Source: an uncultured Ruminococcus sp. (lineage in GTDB: Bacteria; Bacillota; Clostridia; Oscillospirales; Acutalibacteraceae). Taken from it: a stretch of DNA of 46,567 nucleotides. Position numbers and translations under genes: made by a program. The notes beneath the pieces were generated by a model, which was not told the origin of the DNA, made no database searches, and saw only the letters and a program-made list of their open reading frames with translations. The stretch lies in the NCBI GenBank assembly GCA_902798365.1, contig CADBWP010000003.1, forward strand, positions 671-47,237. The letters are read 5' to 3'. Shown in pieces: positions 17,481 to 25,387 of this stretch; position 1 is the stretch's first letter, and each line of letters opens with the position of its first letter.

Positions 17481-17920
17481 TTTGATTTCAACTCCTTTTT
17501 TATACGGGCAAAGCAGCGGCGCGACACATAATCTGTTCTGCCGCTTTTGAAAACCACGTTGACCGCACCCGAAAACGCCGCCGAAAACCGCTCTATACGG
17601 CTTTTGTTGGCAATGCAGCTTTTGTTTATTTTAATAAAATGCGAGGGCAGCGACTGTTCAAGCTCATAAAGCCGTTTTTTAAGGCGGAAGCTCTCGCCCG
17701 TGACGGTGAACGCCTCGGTTTTGCCGTCGTTCACGGTCACACACTCTATCTCGGACGGCGAGAGAAGCTTTCTGTCGTCCCCGGCATAGGCGAGCAGCCC
17801 GTCCTCGCCGTTGTACTCACTTACAAGCTCCTTTGCCTTTTTTACAAATTCGCAGTCCGCGTGAACCGAAGCCTCCAGATACTCCTCGGCTTCCGGCTCG
17901 ATCAATAGCCTGAAAATCAT
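17477..17920 (-). CDS. LytTR-domain DNA-binding regulator
   Basis: 147 aa from the ATG at 17920 (GGAGGCG upstream); the longer frame runs across the promoter. There is no receiver domain. The C-terminal ~95 residues are a LytTR domain (IECVTVNDGKTEAF, LYELEQSLPSHFIKINKSCIANKSRIERF, VNVVFKSGRTDYVSRRCFARIKKEL). It heads the operon LytTR, DUF3021, ABC ATPase, ABC permease and probably controls it. The N-terminal 45 residues may serve as an oligomerisation part; I recognise nothing there. Confidence 0.9.
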   Translation of the reverse strand: MIFRLLIEPEAEEYLEASVHADCEFVKKAKELVSEYNGEDGLLAYAGDDRKLLSPSEIECVTVNDGKTEAFTVTGESFRLKKRLYELEQSLPSHFIKINKSCIANKSRIERFSAAFSGAVNVVFKSGRTDYVSRRCFARIKKELKSK

Positions 17921-17941
17921 TGCCTCGCCTCCAATGTCTGT

Positions 17942-17970
17942 ATTGTAGCACATTTTTTCGGATTTGTCAC
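17942..17970 (-). promoter_or_regulatory. Predicted promoter of the LytTR-DUF3021-ABC operon
   Basis: GTGACA (17965-17970) and TACAAT (17942-17947) on the minus strand with a 17-nt spacer; the ATG is about 20 nt past the -10. I could not make out a convincing LytTR direct repeat. Confidence 0.65.
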
Positions 17971-18011
17971 AAAATTTCGGTGAACGGTCGGTTACGGCAG
18001 GTATTCGGTAC

Positions 18012-18046
18012 AAAAAGAACGCGAAGGGCTGCCGCTCTCCGCGTTC
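18012..18046 (-). terminator. Terminator of the two-component operon
   Basis: GAACGCG (18040-18046 on the minus strand) pairs with CGCGTTC (18017-18023), with further inner pairs, followed by T5. It starts about 10 nt past the histidine kinase stop. Confidence 0.8.
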
Positions 18047-18056
18047 CGTTTTCGGA

Positions 18057-19595
18057 TCATTCCGTTTCGTTGTTCTTTTTGCGCTTCCTTATGCTTTCGG
18101 CGGCAAGCTCAAACCAGAAGGTGCTGCCCTTGCCGACGGTGCTGCGAACGCCGTACCGGGCGTTGTGCTCGTCAAGTATGGTTTTGACTATGGACAAGCC
18201 CAGACCCGAGCCGATAACGCCGCGCTTGTGCTCCTTATCCACCTTGTAGTATCTGTCCCAGATGTAGGGGAGCTTGTCGGCAGGTATGCCCTCGCCGTGG
18301 TCGGTCACCTCTATTCTGACGCGCCTGTCCTTTGCGGTCTGGGTGACGATTACGGTTTTGTCCGCTCCGGCGTGGTTGACGGCGTTGTTTATAAGGTTGT
18401 ACAACACCTGAGATATCCTCAGCTCGTCGGCGTTGATATACACGTCCTCGCCGCTGTCAAAGGTTATGTTGAAGCCGTCCTGCTCGATAAGCTTTTGATA
18501 GCGCTCAAAAATGGCGCTTATGCTGTCGGTCAGGCAGAAGGTCTTTTTCTCTGCCTGCAAGGCTCCAGATTGCAGCTTTGACAGGTCGAGCAGATCGTTT
18601 ACAAGCGTGGAAAGGCGCGTTGCCTCGTCTATGATTATCTGAATGTTTTCGGGTGTATTCTCGCCGGGCAGGTCGCGCATCACCTCGCCGTAGCCTGTTA
18701 TCATGGTGAGCGGAGTGCGCAGGTCGTGCGAGATGTTGGCGATAAGCTCGCGCTGAAGCTTTTCGGTTGCGGCAAGCTCGGTTTTGGCGTAGTTGAGCGT
18801 TTCGTTCAGCTCCTCCACCTCAAGATAGCCCACGGCGTTGAACTCGGTGTCGTAGTTTTTCTTTGCGAGCTCCTTTGCCGCCTTGTTGGTGTTTGAAATG
18901 GGCTTTGCTATTTTGCGGCTCGCTATTACCGAGAAGATGACCGAAAGAATGACGAACACCAGCGACACCAAAATAAGCTGGGTCTTGATGATCTCGACCG
19001 TCGCCTTGACGGGAGTTATCGAGGAGGTTATTATCAGCAGGGTCTCTCTTCCGTCGCGGCGGGTGATTATCTCGGTATAGACCATGCTTTCGTTGTACTC
19101 CACGTTCGACTGATGGATCTGCGCCGGAACGCTGTCGGCGCTGGCGTTTTGCTGCAGCATCTCAAGCTTCTGCTTCACCGCGTCGTCAATGTCGTTGGAA
19201 TCCACCGCGTTGTAGGCGCCGCCGTTGTCAACGGTCTTTTCATAGTAGCTGAGTATCTCCTCATATTCGAGGTTCAGCTTTACGGCGGGGTTTTCATAGG
19301 AGCACGCCTTGTACATCTGCGGCAGCCCTATGCCCACGTTGTACAGATACACCGAAAGCGAGTTTTTGCTTGCCACGTTGTCTATGGTAGCCCACACGTT
19401 TTTGTTCTGCTCTACGGCGCGCGAGATCTTCTGCGCGCTGCTTTGCACCGCGCGCGACTTTGAAGCCGTGTATATGGGCGTCAGAAAAAACGACTGAAAC
19501 ACCCACAGCACCAAAAGGATTATAAAGCCGAACGCCATAAAATAGCCCCAGAGCTTCAGGCGCAGCGGAATGAATTTTCTGTTAAACCGTTTCAA
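18057..19595 (-). CDS. Sensor histidine kinase
   Basis: 512 aa. TM1 (residues 15-37), an extracellular sensor of about 165 residues without a fold I can name, TM2 (205-226), HAMP (227-280), HisKA with the phospho-acceptor His290 in ANISHDLRTPLTMI, and the HATPase_c domain with NLINNAVNHA (N box), DHGEGIP (G1) and GSGLGLSIV (G2). All catalytic motifs are present. Its start overlaps the response regulator gene by 14 nt, so the pair is co-translated. The signal is unknown; the layout is that of VanS/PhoR-type kinases. Confidence 0.95.
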   Translation of the reverse strand: MKRFNRKFIPLRLKLWGYFMAFGFIILLVLWVFQSFFLTPIYTASKSRAVQSSAQKISRAVEQNKNVWATIDNVASKNSLSVYLYNVGIGLPQMYKACSYENPAVKLNLEYEEILSYYEKTVDNGGAYNAVDSNDIDDAVKQKLEMLQQNASADSVPAQIHQSNVEYNESMVYTEIITRRDGRETLLIITSSITPVKATVEIIKTQLILVSLVFVILSVIFSVIASRKIAKPISNTNKAAKELAKKNYDTEFNAVGYLEVEELNETLNYAKTELAATEKLQRELIANISHDLRTPLTMITGYGEVMRDLPGENTPENIQIIIDEATRLSTLVNDLLDLSKLQSGALQAEKKTFCLTDSISAIFERYQKLIEQDGFNITFDSGEDVYINADELRISQVLYNLINNAVNHAGADKTVIVTQTAKDRRVRIEVTDHGEGIPADKLPYIWDRYYKVDKEHKRGVIGSGLGLSIVKTILDEHNARYGVRSTVGKGSTFWFELAAESIRKRKKNNETE

Positions 19596-20259
19596 ACCGG
19601 TATCCGACCCCCCTCAGCGTGACGATGCATTTGCTGTAGGGTCCCAGGCTTTTGCGCAGCAGCTTTATGTGCGTGTCAAGCGTGCGCTCGTCGCCGAAGA
19701 AGTCGTAGCCCCACACCTCGCTTATCAGGCTTTCGCGCGTTAGGGCGATGCCCTTGTTGCGCACCATGTAAAAGAACAGGTCGTACTCCTTGGGGGTCAT
19801 TTCGGCGCGCTTGCCGTCTATGGTAACGGTGCGCGCGGAAAAATCGACCTCGAGCCCCTTGTAGGTGAACACGTCCTTTTTCTGACCCTGACCGGGCTGA
19901 CCCGAGCGCTTTATTACAGCGCCCACGCGCATCATAAGCTCCTTTGGCGAAAACGGCTTTACAACATAATCGTCGCTGCCCAGCTCAAAGCCGTGTATCT
20001 TGTCGTATTCCTCGCCCCTTGCCGACAGCATTATTATGGGCGTGTCGCGGAACTTGCGTATCTCGCGGCATGCCGAAAAGCCGTCAAGCTCGGGCATCAT
20101 AACGTCCATGATGATAAGGTCGAATTCTTTTTTGCGGCATATCTCTATCGCCTGCATGCCGTCAACGGCTTCCTCAACCTCGTAGCCTTCAAATTCGGCG
20201 TATTTGCGTATGATCTGACGAATGCGGAACTCGTCGTCAACAACCAGTATTTTGCTCAT
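19582..20259 (-). CDS. OmpR-family response regulator
   Basis: 225 aa. Receiver domain with acidic pair D8-D9, phospho-acceptor D52 (LIIMDVMMPELDG) and the conserved Lys in VVKPFSP; the C-terminal winged helix (about 125-225) contains MTPKEYDLFFYMVRNKG and DTHIKLLRKSLG. It pairs with the kinase downstream. Its promoter lies back to back with that of the fumarase operon, which makes the fumarase a possible target, although only by position. Confidence 0.96.
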   Translation of the reverse strand: MSKILVVDDEFRIRQIIRKYAEFEGYEVEEAVDGMQAIEICRKKEFDLIIMDVMMPELDGFSACREIRKFRDTPIIMLSARGEEYDKIHGFELGSDDYVVKPFSPKELMMRVGAVIKRSGQPGQGQKKDVFTYKGLEVDFSARTVTIDGKRAEMTPKEYDLFFYMVRNKGIALTRESLISEVWGYDFFGDERTLDTHIKLLRKSLGPYSKCIVTLRGVGYRFETV

Positions 20260-20307
20260 GTTTATCAGTCCTTTGTGTTTGTGTTGCTTTATGTGCCTTT
20301 AATCAGG

Positions 20308-20336
20308 ATTATACCACAAAAAAATGCGTATTGAAA
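20308..20336 (-). promoter_or_regulatory. Predicted promoter of the two-component operon
   Basis: TTTCAA (minus, 20331-20336) and TATAAT (20308-20313) with a 17-nt spacer. The -35 is the same hexamer used on the other strand by the fumarase promoter. Confidence 0.6.
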
Positions 20337-20359
20337 TACCCCAAAAAAAGTTTTATAAT
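20331..20359 (+). promoter_or_regulatory. Predicted promoter of the fumarase operon
   Basis: TTGAAA (20331-20336) and TATAAT (20354-20359) with a 17-nt spacer. Only one of the two back-to-back promoters can hold RNA polymerase at a time if both are used. Confidence 0.65.
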
Positions 20360-20364
20360 ATTAT

Positions 20365-20390
20365 AAACCGAAAGCATAAACCGAAAGCAT
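20365..20390 (+). repeat. Perfect tandem 13-bp repeat at the fumarase transcription start
   Basis: AAACCGAAAGCAT occurs twice without a gap (20365-20377 and 20378-20390), right at the expected transcription start. It may be an operator for a head-to-tail binding regulator or a slippage duplication. Confidence 0.7.
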
Positions 20391-20415
20391 TAAAAAAACC
20401 CGAAAGGAGCCGGCC

Positions 20416-21267
20416 ATGCAAATCAGAGAGATCGACTCGGCAGAAGTAACCGCCGCAGTCAAAAAGCTGTTTACGGACTGCAACTACTTTATAGGAGAGG
20501 ACATCATGGACGCGCTTGAAGCGGCGCGGCAGAGCGAAAGCTCGCCCGTGGGCAAAAGCGTGCTCGATACCATAATCGAAAACGACAGGCTTGCCGCCCG
20601 CGAGGAAATAGCCATGTGTCAGGATACCGGCATGGCGGTGCTGTTTGTCGAATACGGCGACCGGGTGTGCATAAGCGGCGAAAGCTTTGAGGACGCCGTG
20701 CAGCGTGGCGTAAGAGAGGCGTACCGCGACGGATACCTGCGCAAGAGCGTTGTAGATGACCCCGTGTTTGACCGCGTCAATACGCGCGACAACACTCCCG
20801 CGATAATACACACAAAAATAGTCGCGGGCGACAAAATAAAAATAACCGCGGGCGGCAAGGGCTTCGGCAGCGAGAACATGTCCGCGATAAAAATGCTCAC
20901 GCCGGCATACGGGGTCGAGGGCGTTAAAAAATTCATACTCGACACCGTCCGCGCGGCGGGTCCCAACCCGTGTCCGCCAATCGTGGTGGGCGTGGGCATA
21001 GGCGGCACCTTTGAGCGCGCCGCCCAGCTTGCCAAAAAGGCGACCTTCCGCCCGATAAACACAAAAAACGGCGACGAACGCTACGCGGCTCTTGAGGACG
21101 AGCTTCTTGCCGAGATAAACAAAATGGGCTTCGGCCCCGCGGGTCTGGGCGGCGACACGTCGGCATTGGGCGTGAACATCGAAACCTCGCCCACCCACAT
21201 TGCGGGTATGCCCGTGGCGGTAAACATCTGCTGTCACGCGGCGCGACACGCCTGCACCGAGATATAG
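20416..21267 (+). CDS. Class I fumarate hydratase (or tartrate dehydratase) alpha subunit
   Basis: 283 aa. Together with the beta subunit it forms an oxygen-sensitive 4Fe-4S hydro-lyase interconverting fumarate and malate. Candidate cluster cysteines are Cys68 in MCQDTGM, the Cys of GPNPCPP near 190, and Cys272/273 in ICCHAARH. KGFGSENMS is also typical. AAAGGAGC precedes the ATG. The beta gene follows 9 nt later. Fumarase and L-tartrate dehydratase cannot be told apart by eye; fumarase is more likely in a clostridium. Confidence 0.92.
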   Translation: MQIREIDSAEVTAAVKKLFTDCNYFIGEDIMDALEAARQSESSPVGKSVLDTIIENDRLAAREEIAMCQDTGMAVLFVEYGDRVCISGESFEDAVQRGVREAYRDGYLRKSVVDDPVFDRVNTRDNTPAIIHTKIVAGDKIKITAGGKGFGSENMSAIKMLTPAYGVEGVKKFILDTVRAAGPNPCPPIVVGVGIGGTFERAAQLAKKATFRPINTKNGDERYAALEDELLAEINKMGFGPAGLGGDTSALGVNIETSPTHIAGMPVAVNICCHAARHACTEI

Positions 21268-21276
21268 GAGGACGTC

Positions 21277-21807
21277 ATGGCAAAGAGAATACAGCTTCCC
21301 ATCACCGACAACGACATTCAAGACCTCAGGGCAGGCGACAGCGTGCTGCTCACGGGCACAATACTCACGGGCAGAGACGCCGCGCACAAGCGCCTGTATG
21401 AGCTGATAGAACAAGGCGCGCCGCTCCCCGTGGATTTAAAAGGCGAGATCATCTATTATGTCGGCCCCGCTCCGGCAAAGCCCGGCTATGCCGTGGGTCC
21501 CGCAGGCCCCACCTCAAGCTACCGCATGGACAAATTCACCCCCGCCCTGCTCGATCTGGGCATGAAGGGCATGATAGGAAAGGGCGCACGCAGCCCCGAG
21601 GTCATAGAAGCCATCGTAAAAAACAAGGCGGTGTATTTTGCCGCGATAGGCGGAGCCGCCGCTGTCATAGCCAAAAGCATAACCGCCGAGGAGATAATCT
21701 GCTATGAGGATCTGGGCGCCGAGGCGGTAAGACGCTATACGGTAAAGGATTTTCCGTGCATAGTGGCGATCGACTGTCTGGGCAACAATGTGTATGCCCG
21801 AAAATAA
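21277..21807 (+). CDS. Class I fumarate hydratase (or tartrate dehydratase) beta subunit
   Basis: 176 aa. This swivelling C-terminal domain of Fe-S hydro-lyases completes the active site. Typical features are LLTGTILTGRDAAHKRL, VGPAGPTSSYRMD, GMIGKGARS and the end stretch EAVRRYTVKDFPCIVAID. GGAGGACGTC lies before the ATG. It is co-transcribed with the alpha gene. No terminator is visible after it; the next promoter begins 35 nt on. Confidence 0.92.
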   Translation: MAKRIQLPITDNDIQDLRAGDSVLLTGTILTGRDAAHKRLYELIEQGAPLPVDLKGEIIYYVGPAPAKPGYAVGPAGPTSSYRMDKFTPALLDLGMKGMIGKGARSPEVIEAIVKNKAVYFAAIGGAAAVIAKSITAEEIICYEDLGAEAVRRYTVKDFPCIVAIDCLGNNVYARK

Positions 21808-21841
21808 TAACACATTTTCGCGCCGAATCACAATAAATAGC

Positions 21842-21870
21842 TTGAAATATTTTACTGTTGATATTATAAT
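21842..21870 (+). promoter_or_regulatory. Predicted promoter of the MIF-like gene and probably ddl-murF-upp
   Basis: TTGAAA (21842-21847), a 17-nt spacer and TATAAT (21865-21870). No other promoter is apparent before upp. Confidence 0.7.
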
Positions 21871-21915
21871 AAAGCGTGAACAGCGAATATATATCAAAGG
21901 AGAATAAAACCCGTT

Positions 21916-22260
21916 ATGCCTTATATAAATGTTAAAACCTCTGCAAAAATCGATAAAAAGCACAAAAGAAACATTATGTCGAGAATATCCGACGTTATCG
22001 GCCTTATTCCGGGCAAGAGCGCAAGCTATCTTATGGTTTCGGTTGACGATGAGGCGGACATGATGTTTCACCGCGACGCCGACCTCAACCTTGCCATGGT
22101 CGAGGTAAAAATATTCGGCAAAGCCGACAAAAGAGCCTATGGGGAGCTTACCGCCGCCATCTGCAACATAATGCAGGACGAGGCGGACGTGCCCGGCGAC
22201 TGCTGCTATGTAAAATATGAAGAGGTCGCCTACTGGGGCTACAACGGATTTATGTTTTGA
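21916..22260 (+). CDS. MIF-like tautomerase-superfamily protein
   Basis: 114 aa, the length of macrophage migration inhibitory factor. MPYINV supplies the N-terminal catalytic proline; the Lys after it in GKSASYLMVSV lines up with MIF Lys32 (GKPPQYIAVHV); the ending YWGYNGFMF corresponds to the VGWNNSTF end of MIF. The CxxC motif of animal MIF is absent. Bacterial MIF homologues are known, but their natural substrates are not. The gene lies 18 nt before ddl. Its ribosome binding site AAAGGAGA is rather far (about 13 nt) from the ATG. Tautomerase activity is likely; physiological role unknown. Confidence 0.85.
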   Translation: MPYINVKTSAKIDKKHKRNIMSRISDVIGLIPGKSASYLMVSVDDEADMMFHRDADLNLAMVEVKIFGKADKRAYGELTAAICNIMQDEADVPGDCCYVKYEEVAYWGYNGFMF

Positions 22261-22278
22261 TACAAGGGGAACGGTATT

Positions 22279-23340
22279 ATGAGAATAGTTGTTTTGGCAG
22301 GCGGCACCAGCACCGAACGCGATGTTTCCATCTCCTCGGGACTGTTGGTTTCCGCCGCGCTCAGAGAAAAAGGTCATCAGGTGGTCATGCTCGACGTGTT
22401 TACGGGCTATGAGCAGGATATTCTTGATGTTGACGAGCTGTTCAAGCAAAACTACAGCTTTGCCGACAGCGCAAAGGTCGGCAAAACCATATCCGACATC
22501 GACGACATAAGGGAGAACCGCAGAGACAAGTCGCAAAGATTTGTGGGCGAGCATGTGGTCGATATCTGCGCCTGCGCCGACATCACCTTTTTGGCGCTTC
22601 ACGGCGGCGAGGGCGAAAACGGCCAGATACAGGCGCTTTTTGACCTGCTCGGCCTAAAATACACGGGCACGGGCTATCTTGGCTCGGCTCTCGCCATGCA
22701 CAAGGGCATCACCAAAAGCGTGCTCAGGCAGGCAAAGGTGCTCACTCCCGACGGAGATATATTCAAGTCGCCGGCAGAGGCGTCGCAATGGAGCAGCTTT
22801 CCGTGCGTTGTAAAGCCCTGCTCGGGCGGCTCCAGCGTGGGCATAACCATAGCCCGCAACACGGAGGAGTACGCCGCGTCGGTAAGAGAGGCGTTCTCCT
22901 ACGGTGAGCACGAGATAGTTGTTGAGCAGTATGTTGAAGGCAGAGAGTTTTCGGTGGGCGTTGTGGGCGGTCACGCCCTGCCTCCGATCGAGATAATCCC
23001 CAACGAGGGCTTTTACGACTACGAAACCAAATATCAGGCGGGCGCGGCAAGGGATGTTTGCCCTGCCGACATAACCGCGGTTCAGGACAGAATAATGCGC
23101 GGCGCGGCGCTTGAGGCGTACAAGGCGCTTCATCTTGAAAGCTATGCCCGCATGGATTTTATACTCGACGAAAAAAACAACGCCTACTGCCTCGAGGCAA
23201 ACACGCTTCCGGGCATGACCCCCACCAGCCTGCTTCCTCAGGAGGCGGCGGCAGAGGGCGTGAGCTATGCGGATCTGTGCGAAAAAATCATAGAGATCTC
23301 GCTTGAAAAATACAGAAAACACAGTAAGGAAGCCATATGA
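22279..23340 (+). CDS. ddl: D-alanine-D-alanine ligase
   Basis: 353 aa, an ATP-grasp enzyme joining two D-Ala for the peptidoglycan stem. Motifs: LAGGTSTERDVSISSG (N-terminus), LALHGGEGENGQIQ, CVVKPCSGGSSVGI (ATP binding), the omega loop GFYDYETKY whose Tyr-Lys-Tyr pattern is that of D-Ala rather than D-Lac enzymes, and EANTLPGMTPTSLLPQ. The stop overlaps the murF start (ATGA), so both ligases acting one after the other are translationally coupled. Confidence 0.94.
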   Translation: MRIVVLAGGTSTERDVSISSGLLVSAALREKGHQVVMLDVFTGYEQDILDVDELFKQNYSFADSAKVGKTISDIDDIRENRRDKSQRFVGEHVVDICACADITFLALHGGEGENGQIQALFDLLGLKYTGTGYLGSALAMHKGITKSVLRQAKVLTPDGDIFKSPAEASQWSSFPCVVKPCSGGSSVGITIARNTEEYAASVREAFSYGEHEIVVEQYVEGREFSVGVVGGHALPPIEIIPNEGFYDYETKYQAGAARDVCPADITAVQDRIMRGAALEAYKALHLESYARMDFILDEKNNAYCLEANTLPGMTPTSLLPQEAAAEGVSYADLCEKIIEISLEKYRKHSKEAI

Positions 23341-24683
23341 AACCCTTTACCCTCAAAGAGATAGCCGCCGCGTGCGGAGGAACCCTTGTTTGCGGCGACG
23401 CGGAAGAGCAACTGACGATAACCTCGGTTGAGCGCGACAGCCGTCAGATAAAGCCCGGATCGCTGTTTCTGGCGATAAAGGGCGAACGCGCCGACGGTCA
23501 CGAATACATTGAAAAATGCTACGACAGCGGCGCCGTGTGCGCCGTGTGCGAGCGCGCGCCCAAGGCAAAAAAGCCGTATATCCTCGTTCCCTCAACGCTC
23601 GATGCGGTAAAGGAGATAGGCAGGGCGTACCGCGAAAAGTTCGACATTCCCGTTGTGGGCGTGTCGGGCAGCGTGGGCAAGACCTCGACAAAGGAAATGC
23701 TTTACGCCGTGCTTTCTCAAAAATACAAGACCCACAAAACGCAGGGCAACCTCAACAACGAGCTGGGCGTTCCGCTCACGCTTTTGTCAATGCCCGAGGA
23801 CGCCGAGGCGGCCGTTATAGAAATGGGCATTTCGGGCTTTGGCGAGATGACCCGCCTGTCGCGCATGGTAAAGCCCACCGTGTGCGTGCTCACCGTCATA
23901 GGCTGCTGTCACCTTGAAAACCTCGGCGACCGCGACGGAGTGCTCAGGGCAAAAACCGAGATGTTCTCTCACGCCCAAAGCGGCGCGGCGTTCGTGCTCA
24001 ACGGCGACGACGACAAGCTGAGCACGGTAACTTCCGTCGGCGGCACAAAGCCGATATTCTTCGGTCTGGGCGAGGGTAACCGCTACCGCGCCGAAAACAT
24101 ACAGAACAACGGCGAGGGCGGCGTAAGCTGCACGCTCTGCTTTGACGGCGAACGGCTCGACGTCACCATCCCCGCCATAGGCAGCTATATGGTGACAAAC
24201 GCGCTTGCCGCGGTCGCCGTGGGAAGACTGCTGGGGCTTGACAACGACGAGCTCAGGCGCGGAGTTGAAGCCTACAAAACCGTGGGCAGCCGCGCAAACG
24301 TTATAAACACGGGCAGGCTGCGCATCATAGACGACTGCTACAACGCAAACCCGACCTCGGTAAGGGCGTCGCTCGACACGCTTATGAATTTTGACGGCAG
24401 GCGCGTCGCTGTTTTGGGCGACATGAAGGAGCTGGGCGCAAACGAGCTTGCGCTTCACTACGACACGGGCGCTTATGCAAAGGAGCTGGGGGTTGACGCC
24501 GTAATAGCCGTGGGACCTCTTGCCAAGGAGCTTGCGTCAGGCGCAAACGGAGCTTGGTTTGAGGACATAGAGCAGGCAAAGGCGGCGCTGCCGGAGCTTT
24601 TGCAGGACGGCGACACGGTGCTTGTAAAGGCGTCGCACTCCATGCAGTTTGAAAAAATAACGGAATTTTTGCGTACATTATAA
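23337..24683 (+). CDS. murF: UDP-N-acetylmuramoyl-tripeptide-D-Ala-D-Ala ligase
   Basis: 448 aa. It adds the D-Ala-D-Ala made by Ddl to the UDP-MurNAc tripeptide. The N-terminal MurF domain (VERDSRQIKPGSLFLAIKGERADGHEYI) is followed by the ATP-binding GVSGSVGKTSTKEML near residue 110, LNNELGVPLTLL, the central MGISGFGEM, and the C-terminal domain with DDCYNANPTSVRASL. It follows ddl with a 4-nt overlap and is 21 nt before upp. Confidence 0.96.
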   Translation: MKPFTLKEIAAACGGTLVCGDAEEQLTITSVERDSRQIKPGSLFLAIKGERADGHEYIEKCYDSGAVCAVCERAPKAKKPYILVPSTLDAVKEIGRAYREKFDIPVVGVSGSVGKTSTKEMLYAVLSQKYKTHKTQGNLNNELGVPLTLLSMPEDAEAAVIEMGISGFGEMTRLSRMVKPTVCVLTVIGCCHLENLGDRDGVLRAKTEMFSHAQSGAAFVLNGDDDKLSTVTSVGGTKPIFFGLGEGNRYRAENIQNNGEGGVSCTLCFDGERLDVTIPAIGSYMVTNALAAVAVGRLLGLDNDELRRGVEAYKTVGSRANVINTGRLRIIDDCYNANPTSVRASLDTLMNFDGRRVAVLGDMKELGANELALHYDTGAYAKELGVDAVIAVGPLAKELASGANGAWFEDIEQAKAALPELLQDGDTVLVKASHSMQFEKITEFLRTL

Positions 24684-24704
24684 AGGCAACAGGAGGAAGT
24701 CAAA

Positions 24705-25331
24705 ATGTCAGTATCATACATGACCCATCCGCTCATAAAACACAAGATCACCCTGCTGCGCAAAAGCTCAACGGGTACAAGCGAATTCAGAAAGCTGATT
24801 GAAGAGATAGCCATGCTCATGGGCTACGAGGCTCTTGCCGACCTGCCCACCGCCGACATTGAGGTGACCACCCCCATAGAAAAAACGGTTCAGCCCGTGC
24901 TGAACGGCAAAAAACCGGCGGTAGTGCCCATACTCAGAGCAGGACTGGGAATGGTCGGCGGTATTCTGGCTTTGATCCCCTCCGCAAAGGTGGGACACAT
25001 CGGTCTTTACCGCGATCCCGAGACCCATCTGCCCCACGAATACTACTGCAAGCTGCCCGACTCGATCGAGGAGCGTCAGATAATCGTGGTCGATCCCATG
25101 CTTGCCACGGGCGGCTCTGCCGTTTCCGCAGTCGATTTTATAAAGGCGCGCGGCGGCAAAAAAATAAAATTCATGTCGGTCATCGCAGCTCCCGAGGGTG
25201 TAAGCGCTTTGATGAAGGCTCATCCCGACATTCAGCTTTATGTGGGCAGCCTTGACCGCTGCCTCAACGAAAACGCCTATATCTGCCCCGGTCTGGGCGA
25301 CGCAGGCGACAGAATATTCGGCACGATCTGA
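24705..25331 (+). CDS. upp: Uracil phosphoribosyltransferase
   Basis: 208 aa. It salvages uracil to UMP with PRPP. Characteristic segments are [13 protein letters not shown] at the start, [13 protein letters not shown], the PRPP loop [12 protein letters not shown], and the uracil-binding end [24 protein letters not shown] precedes the ATG. It closes the plus-strand cluster and is followed by a strong terminator. Confidence 0.97.
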   Translation: MSVSYMTHPLIKHKITLLRKSSTGTSEFRKLIEEIAMLMGYEALADLPTADIEVTTPIEKTVQPVLNGKKPAVVPILRAGLGMVGGILALIPSAKVGHIGLYRDPETHLPHEYYCKLPDSIEERQIIVVDPMLATGGSAVSAVDFIKARGGKKIKFMSVIAAPEGVSALMKAHPDIQLYVGSLDRCLNENAYICPGLGDAGDRIFGTI

Positions 25332-25345
25332 TAACACAACAAAAC

Positions 25346-25387
25346 ACGGTCGGGAAGAAACAGCTTCTTCCCGACCGTTAGTTTTTA
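25346..25387. terminator. Bidirectional terminator, GTCGGGAAGA-type palindrome, copy 3
   Basis: A perfect 14-bp stem (25346-25359 with 25365-25378; arm ACGGTCGGGAAGAA) with a 5-base loop and T-rich flanks both ways lies between the convergent upp and phosphatase genes. Confidence 0.88.
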
